DNA of 64,000 nucleotides from Collinsella aerofaciens (GCF_902364945.1 NZ_CABJFS010000005.1:62001-126000), one strand, 5' to 3'; positions 10,014-18,503 are shown, counted from the first letter of the stretch. Program-made: numbers and translations. The notes: generated by a model not told the origin, from the sequence alone.

Positions 10014-10023
10014 TCACGAGTGA
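10014..10023. promoter_or_regulatory. Possible response-regulator operator in the divergent region
   Basis: The 210-base region between the exporter operon and the kinase gene contains the palindrome TCACGAGTGA (10014-10023) and a neighbouring GTGAGC. A TACAAT -10 hexamer at 10134-10139 lies so close to the kinase ATG (10146) that its transcript would have almost no leader. The operator role is a guess from position and symmetry. Confidence 0.3.
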
Positions 10024-10145
10024 GGGGGGCGGAGGCGAAACCCCCGCTCGCGCGAGCGATCGACGCCGATTTGCCGCGCGGGAGGAATGTCACGGTTGCC
10101 CCGGGCGGCCCCTCCACCACGCGCGGCTTCGCGTACAATACCCGT

Positions 10146-11291
10146 ATGAACAGGCTTTTCGACAAATCGATTGTGCTGGCGTGCTGTATCGCAGCCGCTC
10201 TGGGCCTTGCTGTGGACGCTCGCCTGGTCGCGGCGTTTTGCCTTGGCGTTATTGCCACCTCGCTGGCTGAGCTCGCGCAGGGGAAAAGCGCCCGGCGCGC
10301 GAGCGAGACCGCGAGCTGCGCTTACATCATCGCGGCTGTCTTCGTGCCGCCGTTTGTGCCGTTTGCGCCTCTCGCCCTCTATGACATCGCGCGGCGGGTG
10401 CGCCGTGAGCACGCCTGGGCCGCGCTGGGCATTGGCGCCACCTTTGTCTTTGCGCTTGTCGCGGACCTTCGCACCGACGCGCTCACCGCCCGAACGCTCC
10501 TGCTGACTGCCATCCTTTCGGTTGCCGCTACCTTGCTATCGCTGCGCACCGCCCAGTTGGAACGCGAGCAGCAGCGCATGCGCCGCACCCGCGACGAGCT
10601 GCAGGAACGAGCCCTCGCGCTCGAAGCGCGCAACCGCGATCTTGCCGATCGCCAGGACTACGAAGTCGAGCTCGCGACGCTCGCCGAACGCGCCCGCATC
10701 GCGCGCGAGATCCACGATAACGTCGGGCACCAGCTCACGCGTACCTCGCTGCAGACCGAGGCCCTGTGCATAGTCCACGCCGATGAACCCGGCGTCGCCG
10801 CCGATTTCGCCGACGTCAAGCACACCGTTGACGAGGCGCTCCAGCTTGTGCGCACCAGCGTCCACGCGCTCAACGACAACGCCGTCGATCTTTCCGTGCA
10901 GCTCGAACGCATTGTTGAAGGCGCACGCTCGGACGGCGGCCCGCAGATTGAGCTTGAAGTTATGACCGAACATGCGCCCGCAAACGTCGCCAACTGCTTT
11001 GCGGCGGTCCTGCGCGAGGCGCTATCCAACACCATGCGCCACGCCCGCGCGCAAAACGTTGCTGTGCGATGCATGGAGCATCCATCGTTTTACCAGCTCA
11101 TCGTTACCGACGATGGCATGGGCGGGACCCAGACGGGCGGTCGCGGCGCCGCCGAGGGCATGGGGCTCGGCTCCATGCGCGAGCGCGTCGAGGCGCTTGG
11201 CGGCACCTTCACCGCCGGCCCGCGCGCCGGCGTCGGCGGCTGGCGCGTGTTTGCCACCGTCCCCAAACAGCAAGGAGATGAGGCCCGATGA
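10146..11291 (+). CDS. Sensor histidine kinase (HisKA_3, NarL-type system)
   Basis: 381 residues from the ATG at 10146. The first 140 or so residues form four to five membrane helices with no sizeable outside loop, so the signal is probably sensed in the membrane. A short coiled coil follows, then the dimerisation/phospho-acceptor box ARIAREIHDNVGHQL (HisKA_3, with the acceptor His) and a HATPase_c domain with EALSNTMRHA (N box), DDGMGG and GLGSMRERVEALGG. This is the DesK/LiaS/NarX-like class. The stop overlaps the regulator start as ATGA. Divergent from the ABC-2 exporter, the usual arrangement for regulators of drug or peptide efflux. Confidence 0.93.
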   Translation: MNRLFDKSIVLACCIAAALGLAVDARLVAAFCLGVIATSLAELAQGKSARRASETASCAYIIAAVFVPPFVPFAPLALYDIARRVRREHAWAALGIGATFVFALVADLRTDALTARTLLLTAILSVAATLLSLRTAQLEREQQRMRRTRDELQERALALEARNRDLADRQDYEVELATLAERARIAREIHDNVGHQLTRTSLQTEALCIVHADEPGVAADFADVKHTVDEALQLVRTSVHALNDNAVDLSVQLERIVEGARSDGGPQIELEVMTEHAPANVANCFAAVLREALSNTMRHARAQNVAVRCMEHPSFYQLIVTDDGMGGTQTGGRGAAEGMGLGSMRERVEALGGTFTAGPRAGVGGWRVFATVPKQQGDEAR

Positions 11292-11917
11292 GGCTCATTG
11301 TTGTCGACGACGACCGCCTAGTGGTCGATTCGCTCAAGATTATCCTGGGCGCCCAGCCGCAGATCGAGGTAGTGGGCACCGGCGCCAACGGCAACGACGC
11401 GGTTTCGCTCTATGCCGAACACGCACCCGATATTGCACTGCTCGACATTCAGATGCCGGGACGCGACGGCCTATCGGCGGCGCGCGAGATCCTCGAGCGC
11501 GACCCTGCGGCGCGCGTGGTGTTTCTGACAACATTCTCGGATGACGAGTACATTGTGTCGGCGCTCAAGCTGGGCGCCCGCGGCTACCTGATCAAAACCG
11601 ATGTCGCCGCTATTCCACCGGCGTTGGCGCAGGTCATGGACGGCAAACGCGTGCTCGAGGGCAAGGCGATCGAGGACATCGATTTTGACGGGACAGGCGC
11701 CGATGCCAGCACGCCTCGCCGACCCGCCGCCTTTGCCAGCCTGACCGACCGTGAGTTCGAAGTCGCCGAGCTCATCGCCCGCGGCCTCGATAACAAGGAG
11801 ATTGCCGCCGCCGCTTACATGGGCGAAGGCACGGTGCGCAACCACATCAGCTCGATCCTTGCCAAAATGGGCCTACGCAACCGCACGCAGATCGCCATCG
11901 CCTACCTGCGAGGGTAA
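11288..11917 (+). CDS. Response regulator, NarL/FixJ (LuxR) family
   Basis: 209 residues. Receiver domain with acidic pocket VDDDR, phospho-acceptor Asp in ALLDIQMPGRDG, conserved Thr in LTTFSDDEY and Lys in YLIKTD. The C-terminal LuxR-type helix-turn-helix (LTDREFEVAELIARGLDNKE ... GTVRNHISSILAKMGLRNR) is complete. Partner of the kinase upstream, with a 4-base overlap. Likely controls the divergent ABC-2 exporter; that target is inferred from position. Confidence 0.95.
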   Translation: MRLIVVDDDRLVVDSLKIILGAQPQIEVVGTGANGNDAVSLYAEHAPDIALLDIQMPGRDGLSAAREILERDPAARVVFLTTFSDDEYIVSALKLGARGYLIKTDVAAIPPALAQVMDGKRVLEGKAIEDIDFDGTGADASTPRRPAAFASLTDREFEVAELIARGLDNKEIAAAAYMGEGTVRNHISSILAKMGLRNRTQIAIAYLRG

Positions 11918-11978
11918 TTACCCAACAACCGACCACCCCGGCATAGCAAAATGGCTGCTATCGATTTAATGCCATTTC

Positions 11979-12130
11979 AAAACTATGTCGGTTTACTACG
12001 ATGAATCGCCCACCTTCGACCACGGCAAATTGCGCGCTTCCAAAACCGCAGGTAGAACGCTTGCAATATTTAGAAAAATGCAGTCATGGTCGGGAATGCC
12101 GAATTCATCGTAGTAAACCGACATAGTTTT
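11979..12130. repeat. Composite palindrome A (28-bp perfect arms)
   Basis: The arm at 11979-12006 (AAAACTATGTCGGTTTACTA...) is repeated perfectly in reverse complement at 12103-12130. The core holds AAAACCGCAGGTAGA, the same phrase found in the centre of the related elements at 12225, 12478, 42834 and 43096. No coding capacity is apparent. Confidence 0.85.
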
Positions 12131-12176
12131 ATTCGCGACGGCCCTGCACGAGTGCCTCCGCAAACCTCGCGAGACC

Positions 12177-12200
12177 AAAATGATCCGTTTTCTTCCGCCC
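12177..12200 (+). repeat. Spacer module between palindromes
   Basis: AAAATGATCCGTTTTCTTCC at the start of this stretch recurs with few changes at 12415-12438 and in reverse orientation at 42778-42801 and 43028-43051, each time between or beside composite palindromes. It is therefore part of the array rather than random spacer. Confidence 0.7.
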
Positions 12201-12224
12201 ACGGAGATCGGCTGACGGCGCCCA

Positions 12225-12382
12225 CCACGAAATCGGCCCATCTACTACGTTTGACCCGATACCCCTGACCATAGCCGCGTTTCATGAAAAACCGCAGGCG
12301 TTCTACCTGCGGTTTTCATTTCGCATTGCTTGCCGTGGTCGAGGGCTGCCGCCTAAACATAGTAGATGGGCCCATTTCGTGG
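12225..12382. repeat. Composite palindrome B (28-bp arms, inner hairpin)
   Basis: The arm beginning CCACGAAATCGGCCCATCTA (12225-12252) pairs with 12355-12382 with two mismatches. The core contains a terminator-like hairpin, AAAACCGCAGG ... CCTGCGGTTTT. Its outer arms match those of element D at 42834, 30 kb away. Confidence 0.85.
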
Positions 12383-12414
12383 CAGACGGATCACGCGGCA
12401 GCCTTCGCAAGGCA

Positions 12415-12438
12415 AAAATGATCCGCTTTCCTCCGTCC
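12415..12438 (+). repeat. Spacer module, second copy
   Basis: AAAATGATCCGCTTTCCTCC followed by GTCC: near-identical to the stretch at 12177-12200, same orientation. Confidence 0.7.
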
Positions 12439-12477
12439 ATGGGAGATCAAGAGCTGTCACGGATATGGTGCCATTTC

Positions 12478-12629
12478 AAAACTATGCCGGATTACGGAGC
12501 TAAAGTCGGGGCCCTCATCCATACCTTCATTTTTTGAAAAACGGCAGGCTATCTACCTGCGGTTTTGTTTTTGCGATTTTCTATATGGTCGGAGGTTCGC
12601 TATCCAGTCCCGTAATCCGGCATAGTTTT
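12478..12629. repeat. Composite palindrome C (20-bp perfect arms)
   Basis: AAAACTATGCCGGATTACGG at 12478-12497 is repeated perfectly in reverse complement at 12610-12629. Core: an imperfect form of the ACCGCAGG/CCTGCGGT hairpin. Outer arms are of the same type as A and E. The whole interval 11918-12660 consists of A, B, C and the spacer modules; I see no gene in it. Confidence 0.85.
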
Positions 12630-12661
12630 GTTCGCAGCGGCACAACCGCGCGCTCACGCGC

Positions 12662-12695
12662 GGGGCCGGCGGGGCTTTTTTGCCCCGCCGGCCCC
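12662..12695 (-). terminator. Strong hairpin downstream of the ech operon
   Basis: GGGGCCGGCGGGG (12662-12674) pairs perfectly with CCCCGCCGGCCCC (12683-12695); the loop carries the T/A run. It lies just past the echF stop and probably ends the operon. Confidence 0.6.
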
Positions 12696-12716
12696 TATTC
12701 CAGTTCTACCCCTGCG

Positions 12717-13058
12717 CTACTCCGGCTTGGTTTCTACTGTGGGAGTCTTGTCCGCTGCGACTGGGGTGCGGGCGGTGTCCATAGTCAGGCAGTGCTTGGG
12801 GCAGCTCTCGATGCACTCACCGCACACCACGCAGGCATACGGGTCGATCGACCACGTTCCACCCTTGCGATCGACTGCGAGCGCGCCCGCCGGACAGCGA
12901 CGCGCACACATGCCGCAGCAGATGCACGCGTCCATGTCGTTGACGATATGCCCGCGCAAGCGCTCGGGTGCCGCGAGCTTCTCCTGCGGATAGCACACCG
13001 TTACCGGCTGCTTGACCATAGAGCCCAAGGCCGTCTTGGCAAATGTCAGCAAACTCAT
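12717..13058 (-). CDS. echF: Ech-type hydrogenase ferredoxin subunit EchF
   Basis: 113 residues. Two [4Fe-4S] motifs, CICCGMCARRCPAGA and CVVCGECIESCPKHC, as in EchF, HycF/HyfH and NuoI. It carries electrons between soluble ferredoxin and the small subunit. The N-terminus (MSLLTFAKTALGSMVKQPVT) is the short amphipathic stretch seen in NuoI-like subunits; the C-terminus is a polar tail. Last gene of the operon, 7 bases after echE. Confidence 0.9.
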   Translation of the reverse strand: MSLLTFAKTALGSMVKQPVTVCYPQEKLAAPERLRGHIVNDMDACICCGMCARRCPAGALAVDRKGGTWSIDPYACVVCGECIESCPKHCLTMDTARTPVAADKTPTVETKPE

Positions 13059-13065
13059 GCCGCGC

Positions 13066-14154
13066 CTACCTTTCCGTGCAGCTAATGCAGGGGTCGATGG
13101 TCAGGATAATCATGGGCACGTTGGCAAGGAGCACGCCCTGCAGCGCATGTGTCAGACCCGCCAGGTTCTGCGACGTCGGCGTGCGCACGCGGAAGCGGTC
13201 CAGGTTCTTGGTGCCGTTACCGCGCACATAGTAATACGCCTCGCCGCGCGGCTGCTCAATCACAACCTCGCCGCGTGCGCCGTCGGCCGGCGTAAGCTTG
13301 GTGCGCCCGCCGATCCCGTCGTGCGGAATCTTGCCCACAAGCTCCTTAATGATGTCCATGGCCTGCGTGACCTCGGCACAGCGCACCTGGCAGCGGGCAT
13401 AGCAATCGCCATCGGTGGCGACAACCGGCTCAAACGCAGCCAGGTCCGCATAGGCACCGTCGCTAAACATGCGCACGTCGTAGTCCACGCCCGAGGCGCG
13501 CCCAAACGGGCCGACCATCGACAGATCCAGCGCGTCCTTCTTGCTGATCACGCCCACGCCATGCAGGCGCTCGCCACAGCTGACGTCGTCCAAAAACGTA
13601 TGCACCAGGGCCTCGTAGTCGGGACGCATGGCATCGAGCGTCTGGACAATGCCAGCCAGCTCGGAGTCCTCAATGTCGTGCTTTAGGCCGCCGATCTCGT
13701 TAATCGAAAGGATCACGCGGCCACCGCACGTGCTCTCGAAGATCTTGAGAATCTGCTCGCGCAGGGTCCACGACCGATAGAACAGCGCCTCGAAGCCAAA
13801 GGCATCGGCGAGCAGGCCCAGCCACAGCAGGTGCGAGTGGATGCGCGAAAGCTCGTGCAGAATGGTGCGAATATACTGCACGCGGCCGGGCACCTCGATG
13901 TCGAGCATGCGCTCGCAGGCGCTGGCATAGCCGCAGCTGTGACCCACGGCGCAAATGCCGCAGATGCGCTCGGCGATGTAGCCAAACTGATGCATGTCGC
14001 GCTTTTCGGTGAGCTTCTCGAGTCCGCGGTGCACAAAGCCGATCTGCGGAATTGCCTCGATGACGCGGTCGTCCTCGATCACCAGGTCCAGATGAAGCGG
14101 CTCGGGCAGCACCGGGTGCTGCGGGCCAAACGGAATAACGGAGCGATGTGCCAT
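13066..14154 (-). CDS. echE: Ech-type [NiFe]-hydrogenase large subunit EchE
   Basis: 362 residues, the catalytic subunit. Both nickel-binding motifs are intact: RICGICAVGHSC near residue 63 and DPCISCTER at the very end. The protein stops three residues after the last cysteine, so there is no C-terminal peptide for a maturation protease to remove; this is known for Ech and CooH-type enzymes. Length and sequence fit group 4 energy-converting hydrogenases rather than NuoD, which lacks the cysteines. The start has AAGGTCC upstream and lies 5 bases after echD. No hyp maturation genes are in the window. Confidence 0.94.
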   Translation of the reverse strand: MAHRSVIPFGPQHPVLPEPLHLDLVIEDDRVIEAIPQIGFVHRGLEKLTEKRDMHQFGYIAERICGICAVGHSCGYASACERMLDIEVPGRVQYIRTILHELSRIHSHLLWLGLLADAFGFEALFYRSWTLREQILKIFESTCGGRVILSINEIGGLKHDIEDSELAGIVQTLDAMRPDYEALVHTFLDDVSCGERLHGVGVISKKDALDLSMVGPFGRASGVDYDVRMFSDGAYADLAAFEPVVATDGDCYARCQVRCAEVTQAMDIIKELVGKIPHDGIGGRTKLTPADGARGEVVIEQPRGEAYYYVRGNGTKNLDRFRVRTPTSQNLAGLTHALQGVLLANVPMIILTIDPCISCTER

Positions 14155-14159
14155 GGACC

Positions 14160-14849
14160 TTACGCCTCCTTTTTCTGCTTGTCGCGGGCGGCCTTGGCGG
14201 CAAGCGCCGCGCGGACCTTGGCCGCTTTCTCGGGATCCATGGCGGCAAGCTTTGCTTCCAGCTCGGCGGCTTTGAGCGCGGCCTTGGCAGCGGCATCGTC
14301 ATGCTGGGCATCGGAGCCGGCAGCCGCAGCGGGCTGGGCGGCAGCAGCGCCCGCAGCGCCCTCCCCCGCAGCGGCGGCCTTCTCGGCCGCGGCCTTGCGC
14401 GCCTTGGCCTCGGCGGCGGCACGGACCTTCATGGCCTTCTCGCGCGCAGCCTTCACCTCGGGCGTGATGACGCTCATGGGCTCGGCAGTCGAGACCTGGT
14501 AGAAAAAGCCGTTAAAGTCGACCTGCATGTCGGTGATGGCAAGTCCAAACAGGTCATGTGCCTCGTTCTCAAACGGAAATACCGCCGGATAGTACGAGCT
14601 GATGGACGGAATCTCCTGGTACTGGTCGATACCCTCGACTACCAGGTTCTCAATCGCATAGTTTCCGTCCCGTGCGATCTGCTCTTGCGCAGCGCGGACG
14701 TTGATAAACGTATAGACCAGGCGATACGATCCGTCGTCCACACAGCGCTCGGCATGCATCTGCACAAAGCGCGCGCCGGCACCCTTGAGCGCCTGCACGT
14801 GCGCCAGGAGCTCATCGATCCCGACGGTTGTATAGATTGCCTTTTGCAT
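14160..14849 (-). CDS. echD: Ech-type hydrogenase subunit EchD (NuoC-like) with a long Ala/Lys/Glu tail
   Basis: 229 residues. Residues 1-115 match the 30-kDa/NuoC-like family, including the signature region YPAVFPFENEAHDLFGL. From about residue 125 to the end the protein is an Ala-rich charged tail (blocks such as KARKAAAEKAAAA and KAALKAAELEAKLAA), likely long helix or coiled coil, which roughly doubles the usual Ech subunit length. The start codon overlaps the echC stop by one base (TAATG). The tail has no counterpart I know of in characterised Ech enzymes. Confidence 0.88.
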   Translation of the reverse strand: MQKAIYTTVGIDELLAHVQALKGAGARFVQMHAERCVDDGSYRLVYTFINVRAAQEQIARDGNYAIENLVVEGIDQYQEIPSISSYYPAVFPFENEAHDLFGLAITDMQVDFNGFFYQVSTAEPMSVITPEVKAAREKAMKVRAAAEAKARKAAAEKAAAAGEGAAGAAAAQPAAAAGSDAQHDDAAAKAALKAAELEAKLAAMDPEKAAKVRAALAAKAARDKQKKEA

Positions 14850-15427
14850 TACTCGGCCTCCTTTGCAGCGGCGGGCGCACCGTCAGCCGTGCCCGCGTCG
14901 ACACCGGCCCCGGCCCCCGCAGCCACAAACCCGTCCTCGCCCAGCTCAACGCCACCGTCCCAGGTAGCAGCGCCGCCTACGGTAAGCGGGTCGCCGCCGG
15001 CACGCATCACGGTCTCCTTCTGATCAAGGATGCCGCACGCCTCCACAATGACATCGATCACGGTCTCGGGGCGAATGGCGCACCCGGGCGCGTACACGTC
15101 CACGGGAATCGCGCGGTCCACGCCGCCGATCACGTTGTAGGCATCGCGAAACACGCCGCCCGAGCACGCGCAGATGCCGCACGCCACCACGCACTTGGGC
15201 TCGAGCATCTGGTTGTAGATCTGGCGCACGACGGGCAGGTTCTGGGCATTGACCGACCCCGTCACCAAAAAGATATCCGCATGCTTGGGGTTGCCGGTGT
15301 TGACCACGCCAAAGCGCTCCGCATCGAACAGCGGCGTGAGCGAGGCCAGCACCTCGATATCGCATCCGTTGCAGCTCGAACCGTCGTAATGAATAACCCA
15401 CGGCGAGCGCGACATTTTATGATCCAT
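14849..15427 (-). CDS. echC: Ech-type hydrogenase small subunit EchC
   Basis: 192 residues, NuoB-like. It carries the proximal [4Fe-4S] cluster: the Cys pair in SSCNGCDIEV, the cysteines of VACGICACSGGVF and the GC of YAPGCAIRPE are all present. Residues 1-150 are the conserved domain; the remaining 40 residues are a Gly/Ala/Asp/Glu-rich acidic tail (GVELGEDGFVAAGAGAGVDA), not part of the usual fold. The next gene ends in a charged tail too, so the two tails may interact. 13 bases separate it from echAB. Confidence 0.92.
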   Translation of the reverse strand: MDHKMSRSPWVIHYDGSSCNGCDIEVLASLTPLFDAERFGVVNTGNPKHADIFLVTGSVNAQNLPVVRQIYNQMLEPKCVVACGICACSGGVFRDAYNVIGGVDRAIPVDVYAPGCAIRPETVIDVIVEACGILDQKETVMRAGGDPLTVGGAATWDGGVELGEDGFVAAGAGAGVDAGTADGAPAAAKEAE

Positions 15428-15439
15428 GGATGCCGCCTC

Positions 15440-18322
15440 CTAAATAAATACGTCGACGAGGATGGGCATAAGGTTGAGCAGGCCAAACACCAGCGCCACG
15501 CCCCAGCCGAGCTTAAAGCAGCTGCGCCAGGTGCTACGGGCGAAGGTGTTGTCGATCAGCACCTCGACAAAGTACGTCGCAGCCATCACGACCAGGGCAA
15601 CCACCCAGCCCACCGGGTTGTCCCAAACAAAGAACATGCCCACCCACATCAAAAACAGCACGGTCTCGCACCAGTGCATAAGGGTCATCTTGGCCAGCGT
15701 GCCGCCGCTCATCTCGGTGGCGACGCCCTGGACAATCTCCTGATGTGCGTGATGCGAGTACGAAAGATCGAACGGCGACTTGCGCAGCTTGATGGTAAGC
15801 ACCGCAAGCAGCGCGAGGAAAATGGGCGCGCTGTACACGATGATGGGGGCCGACTGCCCCGTCACGGCGATGGAATCGAAGCTATCGGTGGCAAGGTACA
15901 GACCCACGCTCATCAGCAGAACGGCGGGCTCGTAACTCATAACCTGCAGCAGCTCGCGGTCGGCACCAACCTGGGCAAACGGGCTTTGCGTCGAGGCGGA
16001 CGCCAACACCACAAAGATCGCGGCGAGCGTCACCATAAAAGCGCACAGCAGCGTGTTGGAACCCGACACAAAGATGCCGCCGCCCACCACGGTAAAGATG
16101 AGCGCACACGCCATATAGGTGTCGTCCATGGTGTTTACGCTGGCAGGGGCCTTGCGCAACAGCTTGGCAACGTCGTAGAAAGGCTGAAGCAGGCGCGGAC
16201 CCACGCGGCCCTGCATGCGGGCCGAAAGCTTGCGGTCAACGCCGTCGATCAAACCGCCCACAAGCGGCGCCAGCAGGGCAAACGCCACGGTGCCAATAAA
16301 TATGCCCACGACGCCCGAGCCTTCGAAATACTTGCCGCGCAGCACCGAGGGCGCGCTCATGGCAAGTCTCTCGGGCCCAATCCACGCGCAACACAGCAGC
16401 GCAAACAAGATAATGCTGCAGCACACGACGCTGCCCGCGGGGCCAATACGCTTCTCGCCAAGGGCGTCCTCCGAGTACCAATTGCGCTTTTCGGCCTTCA
16501 CTTCGTGTCCCATCGAGCCACGGAAATGGCGATATTTGTCGGTTCCCACGCCCGAAAGATATACGTTTACGTGCGGTTTGTTGCTCACTCGGAACGACGT
16601 CAGCAGCACCACGGCGATAAACGCCACGATAACCACCATCAGATACATGGAGTCCTTGCCAATAACGTACGGCACGCGGCCAAACACCATGGCCAAGTAA
16701 GGCGACACCAGGCCGCTCGAGATGAGCGGGAACGCCACGCAGCAAAGAATCAGCAGCGCGGCGATGGTGTTGAGGGCCATCCATTCGGTCTTATGGACAT
16801 TGACCTCAACGTTTTGAGCCGTGGGGTCGACGCCCGAAAGCTTGGCAAGCCACTTGCCCCAGAAGAAGAACGTCGCGGCCGAGCCAAAGGCAAGCACCAT
16901 GATCATGAGCACGTTGCCGGTCTGCGCGAACGCCACCAGGGCGCCCCACTTGGACACGAGCATGCCAAACGGTGCCACGAACATGCCCATGATGCCCAGC
17001 ATCATCAGACGCGTAAGGTGCGGCATGCGGCTGAACATACCGTCCATGTCCTCGATATTGCGGCTGCCGATATGATGCTCGGCCGTGCCCACGCACAGGA
17101 ACAGCAGCGACTTGGCCACCGTGTGGAACAGGATCAGGAAGATGGCGGCCCATACGGCCTCGGGCGCGCCGACACCCAAGCAAGCACTGATGAGGCCCAA
17201 GTTGGAAATGGTGGAGTACGCGAGGACGCGTTTGGCGTTGCTCTGCGAGATGGCCATGAGGGCAGCGAGCAAAAACGTGATGGCACCCACGCTCGTGACC
17301 ATAAAGCCGGTCACGGGATAGATGGCATAGAGCGGGCTGAGCTTGACCATCAGGAACACGCCGGCTTTGACCATGGTTGACGAGTGCAGCAGGGCACTCG
17401 TGGGCGTGGGGGCAACCATGGCACCCAATAGCCAAGTGTGGAACGGCATCTGTGCGGCCTTGGTGAGCGCGGCAAGCGACAGCAACAGGACCGGCATCAC
17501 CAGCAGCGCGGATTGCGCGGTTCCGGCGCTGGAAAGCTCGATCATGCCCGAGATGGTCAGCGGCATGCCGTTAACGTGCAGGTACATGAGTCCGGCCAAA
17601 AACGCGATGCCGCCCAGCATGTTGAGGATGATCTGGGTGAAAGCGTTTTTTATGGCCTCGGGCGTGCGCGTGTAGCCAATCATGAGGAACGAGCACACGG
17701 TGGTGATTTCCCAGCCACAGAACAGCCACTCCAGGTTGTCGCTTATCACGATGACGAACATGGCCGAGAGGAACAGGTACATGAGCGCCAGGAACTGCGG
17801 GCGACGGTCGGGAGCGGTCTGCCCGCGCAGTGCGGCCTCGTGCTCGTCATGGGCCTGGAAGTCCTTCATGTAGCCCAAGGCGTAGATGCAGATCAGGCTG
17901 CCGACAATGCCAACGGCGAGGACCATGATCACGCTCATGTAATCCAGGTAGAGCGGCGTGGCGGTGACGACCTCGACCGCAGGCAACGCCATGGCCTGAA
18001 AGGCGAACGAGCCCACCAGCTGGACTATGCCGAGCGCCGTGGCGAGCGTGCTCTTGAATTTGCGCGCGTTGTACAGGATGACGTCGCACAGGATGACATC
18101 GATGGCGGAGCAGATGATCGAGAGCGTACTCGAGGTGTCGGGGGCAACCTCAAAGCTCTGCGGACCCGTACCAAAAAACATGACGGCGACTACAACTGTC
18201 ACCGCCATAATGATGCCGGAGCCTACAAGCCCTACCGCATCGCGGGCGCGGTCACCGTGCGCAGACAGCATGCCCAGCGCCGGTACCAGCGGAAACAGGG
18301 TAAGGAAATACAGTGGTGTCAT
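15440..18322 (-). CDS. echAB: Fused Ech hydrogenase membrane subunit EchA-EchB
   Basis: 960 residues in one frame. Residues 1 to about 655 are a NuoL/EchA-type antiporter-like subunit with many helices and motifs such as CGWEITTVCSFLMIGY and PFHTWLLGAMVAPTPTSALL. Residues 668-960 are a complete NuoH/HycD/EchB-type subunit: MQGRVGPRLLQPFYDVAKLL, and PFDLSYSHHAHQEIVQGVA ahead of the last helices. The two are normally separate genes, EchA about 640 and EchB about 290 residues. An extra hydrophobic helix (VVCCSIILFALLCCAWIG) lies just before the join and may set the topology. First gene of the operon; a GGGGGAG ribosome site precedes the ATG. It should form the ion-pumping arm coupling ferredoxin oxidation with H2 formation. 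Confidence 0.93.
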   Translation of the reverse strand: MTPLYFLTLFPLVPALGMLSAHGDRARDAVGLVGSGIIMAVTVVVAVMFFGTGPQSFEVAPDTSSTLSIICSAIDVILCDVILYNARKFKSTLATALGIVQLVGSFAFQAMALPAVEVVTATPLYLDYMSVIMVLAVGIVGSLICIYALGYMKDFQAHDEHEAALRGQTAPDRRPQFLALMYLFLSAMFVIVISDNLEWLFCGWEITTVCSFLMIGYTRTPEAIKNAFTQIILNMLGGIAFLAGLMYLHVNGMPLTISGMIELSSAGTAQSALLVMPVLLLSLAALTKAAQMPFHTWLLGAMVAPTPTSALLHSSTMVKAGVFLMVKLSPLYAIYPVTGFMVTSVGAITFLLAALMAISQSNAKRVLAYSTISNLGLISACLGVGAPEAVWAAIFLILFHTVAKSLLFLCVGTAEHHIGSRNIEDMDGMFSRMPHLTRLMMLGIMGMFVAPFGMLVSKWGALVAFAQTGNVLMIMVLAFGSAATFFFWGKWLAKLSGVDPTAQNVEVNVHKTEWMALNTIAALLILCCVAFPLISSGLVSPYLAMVFGRVPYVIGKDSMYLMVVIVAFIAVVLLTSFRVSNKPHVNVYLSGVGTDKYRHFRGSMGHEVKAEKRNWYSEDALGEKRIGPAGSVVCCSIILFALLCCAWIGPERLAMSAPSVLRGKYFEGSGVVGIFIGTVAFALLAPLVGGLIDGVDRKLSARMQGRVGPRLLQPFYDVAKLLRKAPASVNTMDDTYMACALIFTVVGGGIFVSGSNTLLCAFMVTLAAIFVVLASASTQSPFAQVGADRELLQVMSYEPAVLLMSVGLYLATDSFDSIAVTGQSAPIIVYSAPIFLALLAVLTIKLRKSPFDLSYSHHAHQEIVQGVATEMSGGTLAKMTLMHWCETVLFLMWVGMFFVWDNPVGWVVALVVMAATYFVEVLIDNTFARSTWRSCFKLGWGVALVFGLLNLMPILVDVFI

Positions 18323-18503
18323 ACCATCACTCCCCCAGGCAAAAACACTGCAATTGTTTAACGTTATAGCTCAGTTGAGGAGTAGCGGCAGCGGGTTTTC
18401 GGTCAACTGGGGAGTTTTAGGTGTACGGGGTAAGGAGTCTGTCCGCATTGGAGCAGAGGGGCGGCAAGAAAAATGCGCCCCCGTGGGCGCACCATCCCGT
18501 TCG

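Noticed and set aside
11979..12629. Terminal inverted repeats of an insertion sequence
   Set aside because: The interiors are under 160 bases with no coding capacity and the arms differ between elements; no transposase lies inside.
14152..14154. Need for a hydrogenase maturation protease acting on EchE
   Set aside because: The large subunit ends three residues after its last nickel-ligand Cys, so there is nothing to cleave; absence of a protease gene nearby is not a gap.
14828..17380. 850-codon open frame on the plus strand
   Set aside because: Antisense to the ech operon. The predicted protein is His/Arg-rich and without any domain; it is a by-product of GC-biased third positions.
13066..18322. 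Respiratory complex I fragment
   Set aside because: The large subunit has both nickel-binding Cys motifs and there are only six subunit functions in ech order, so it is a hydrogenase.
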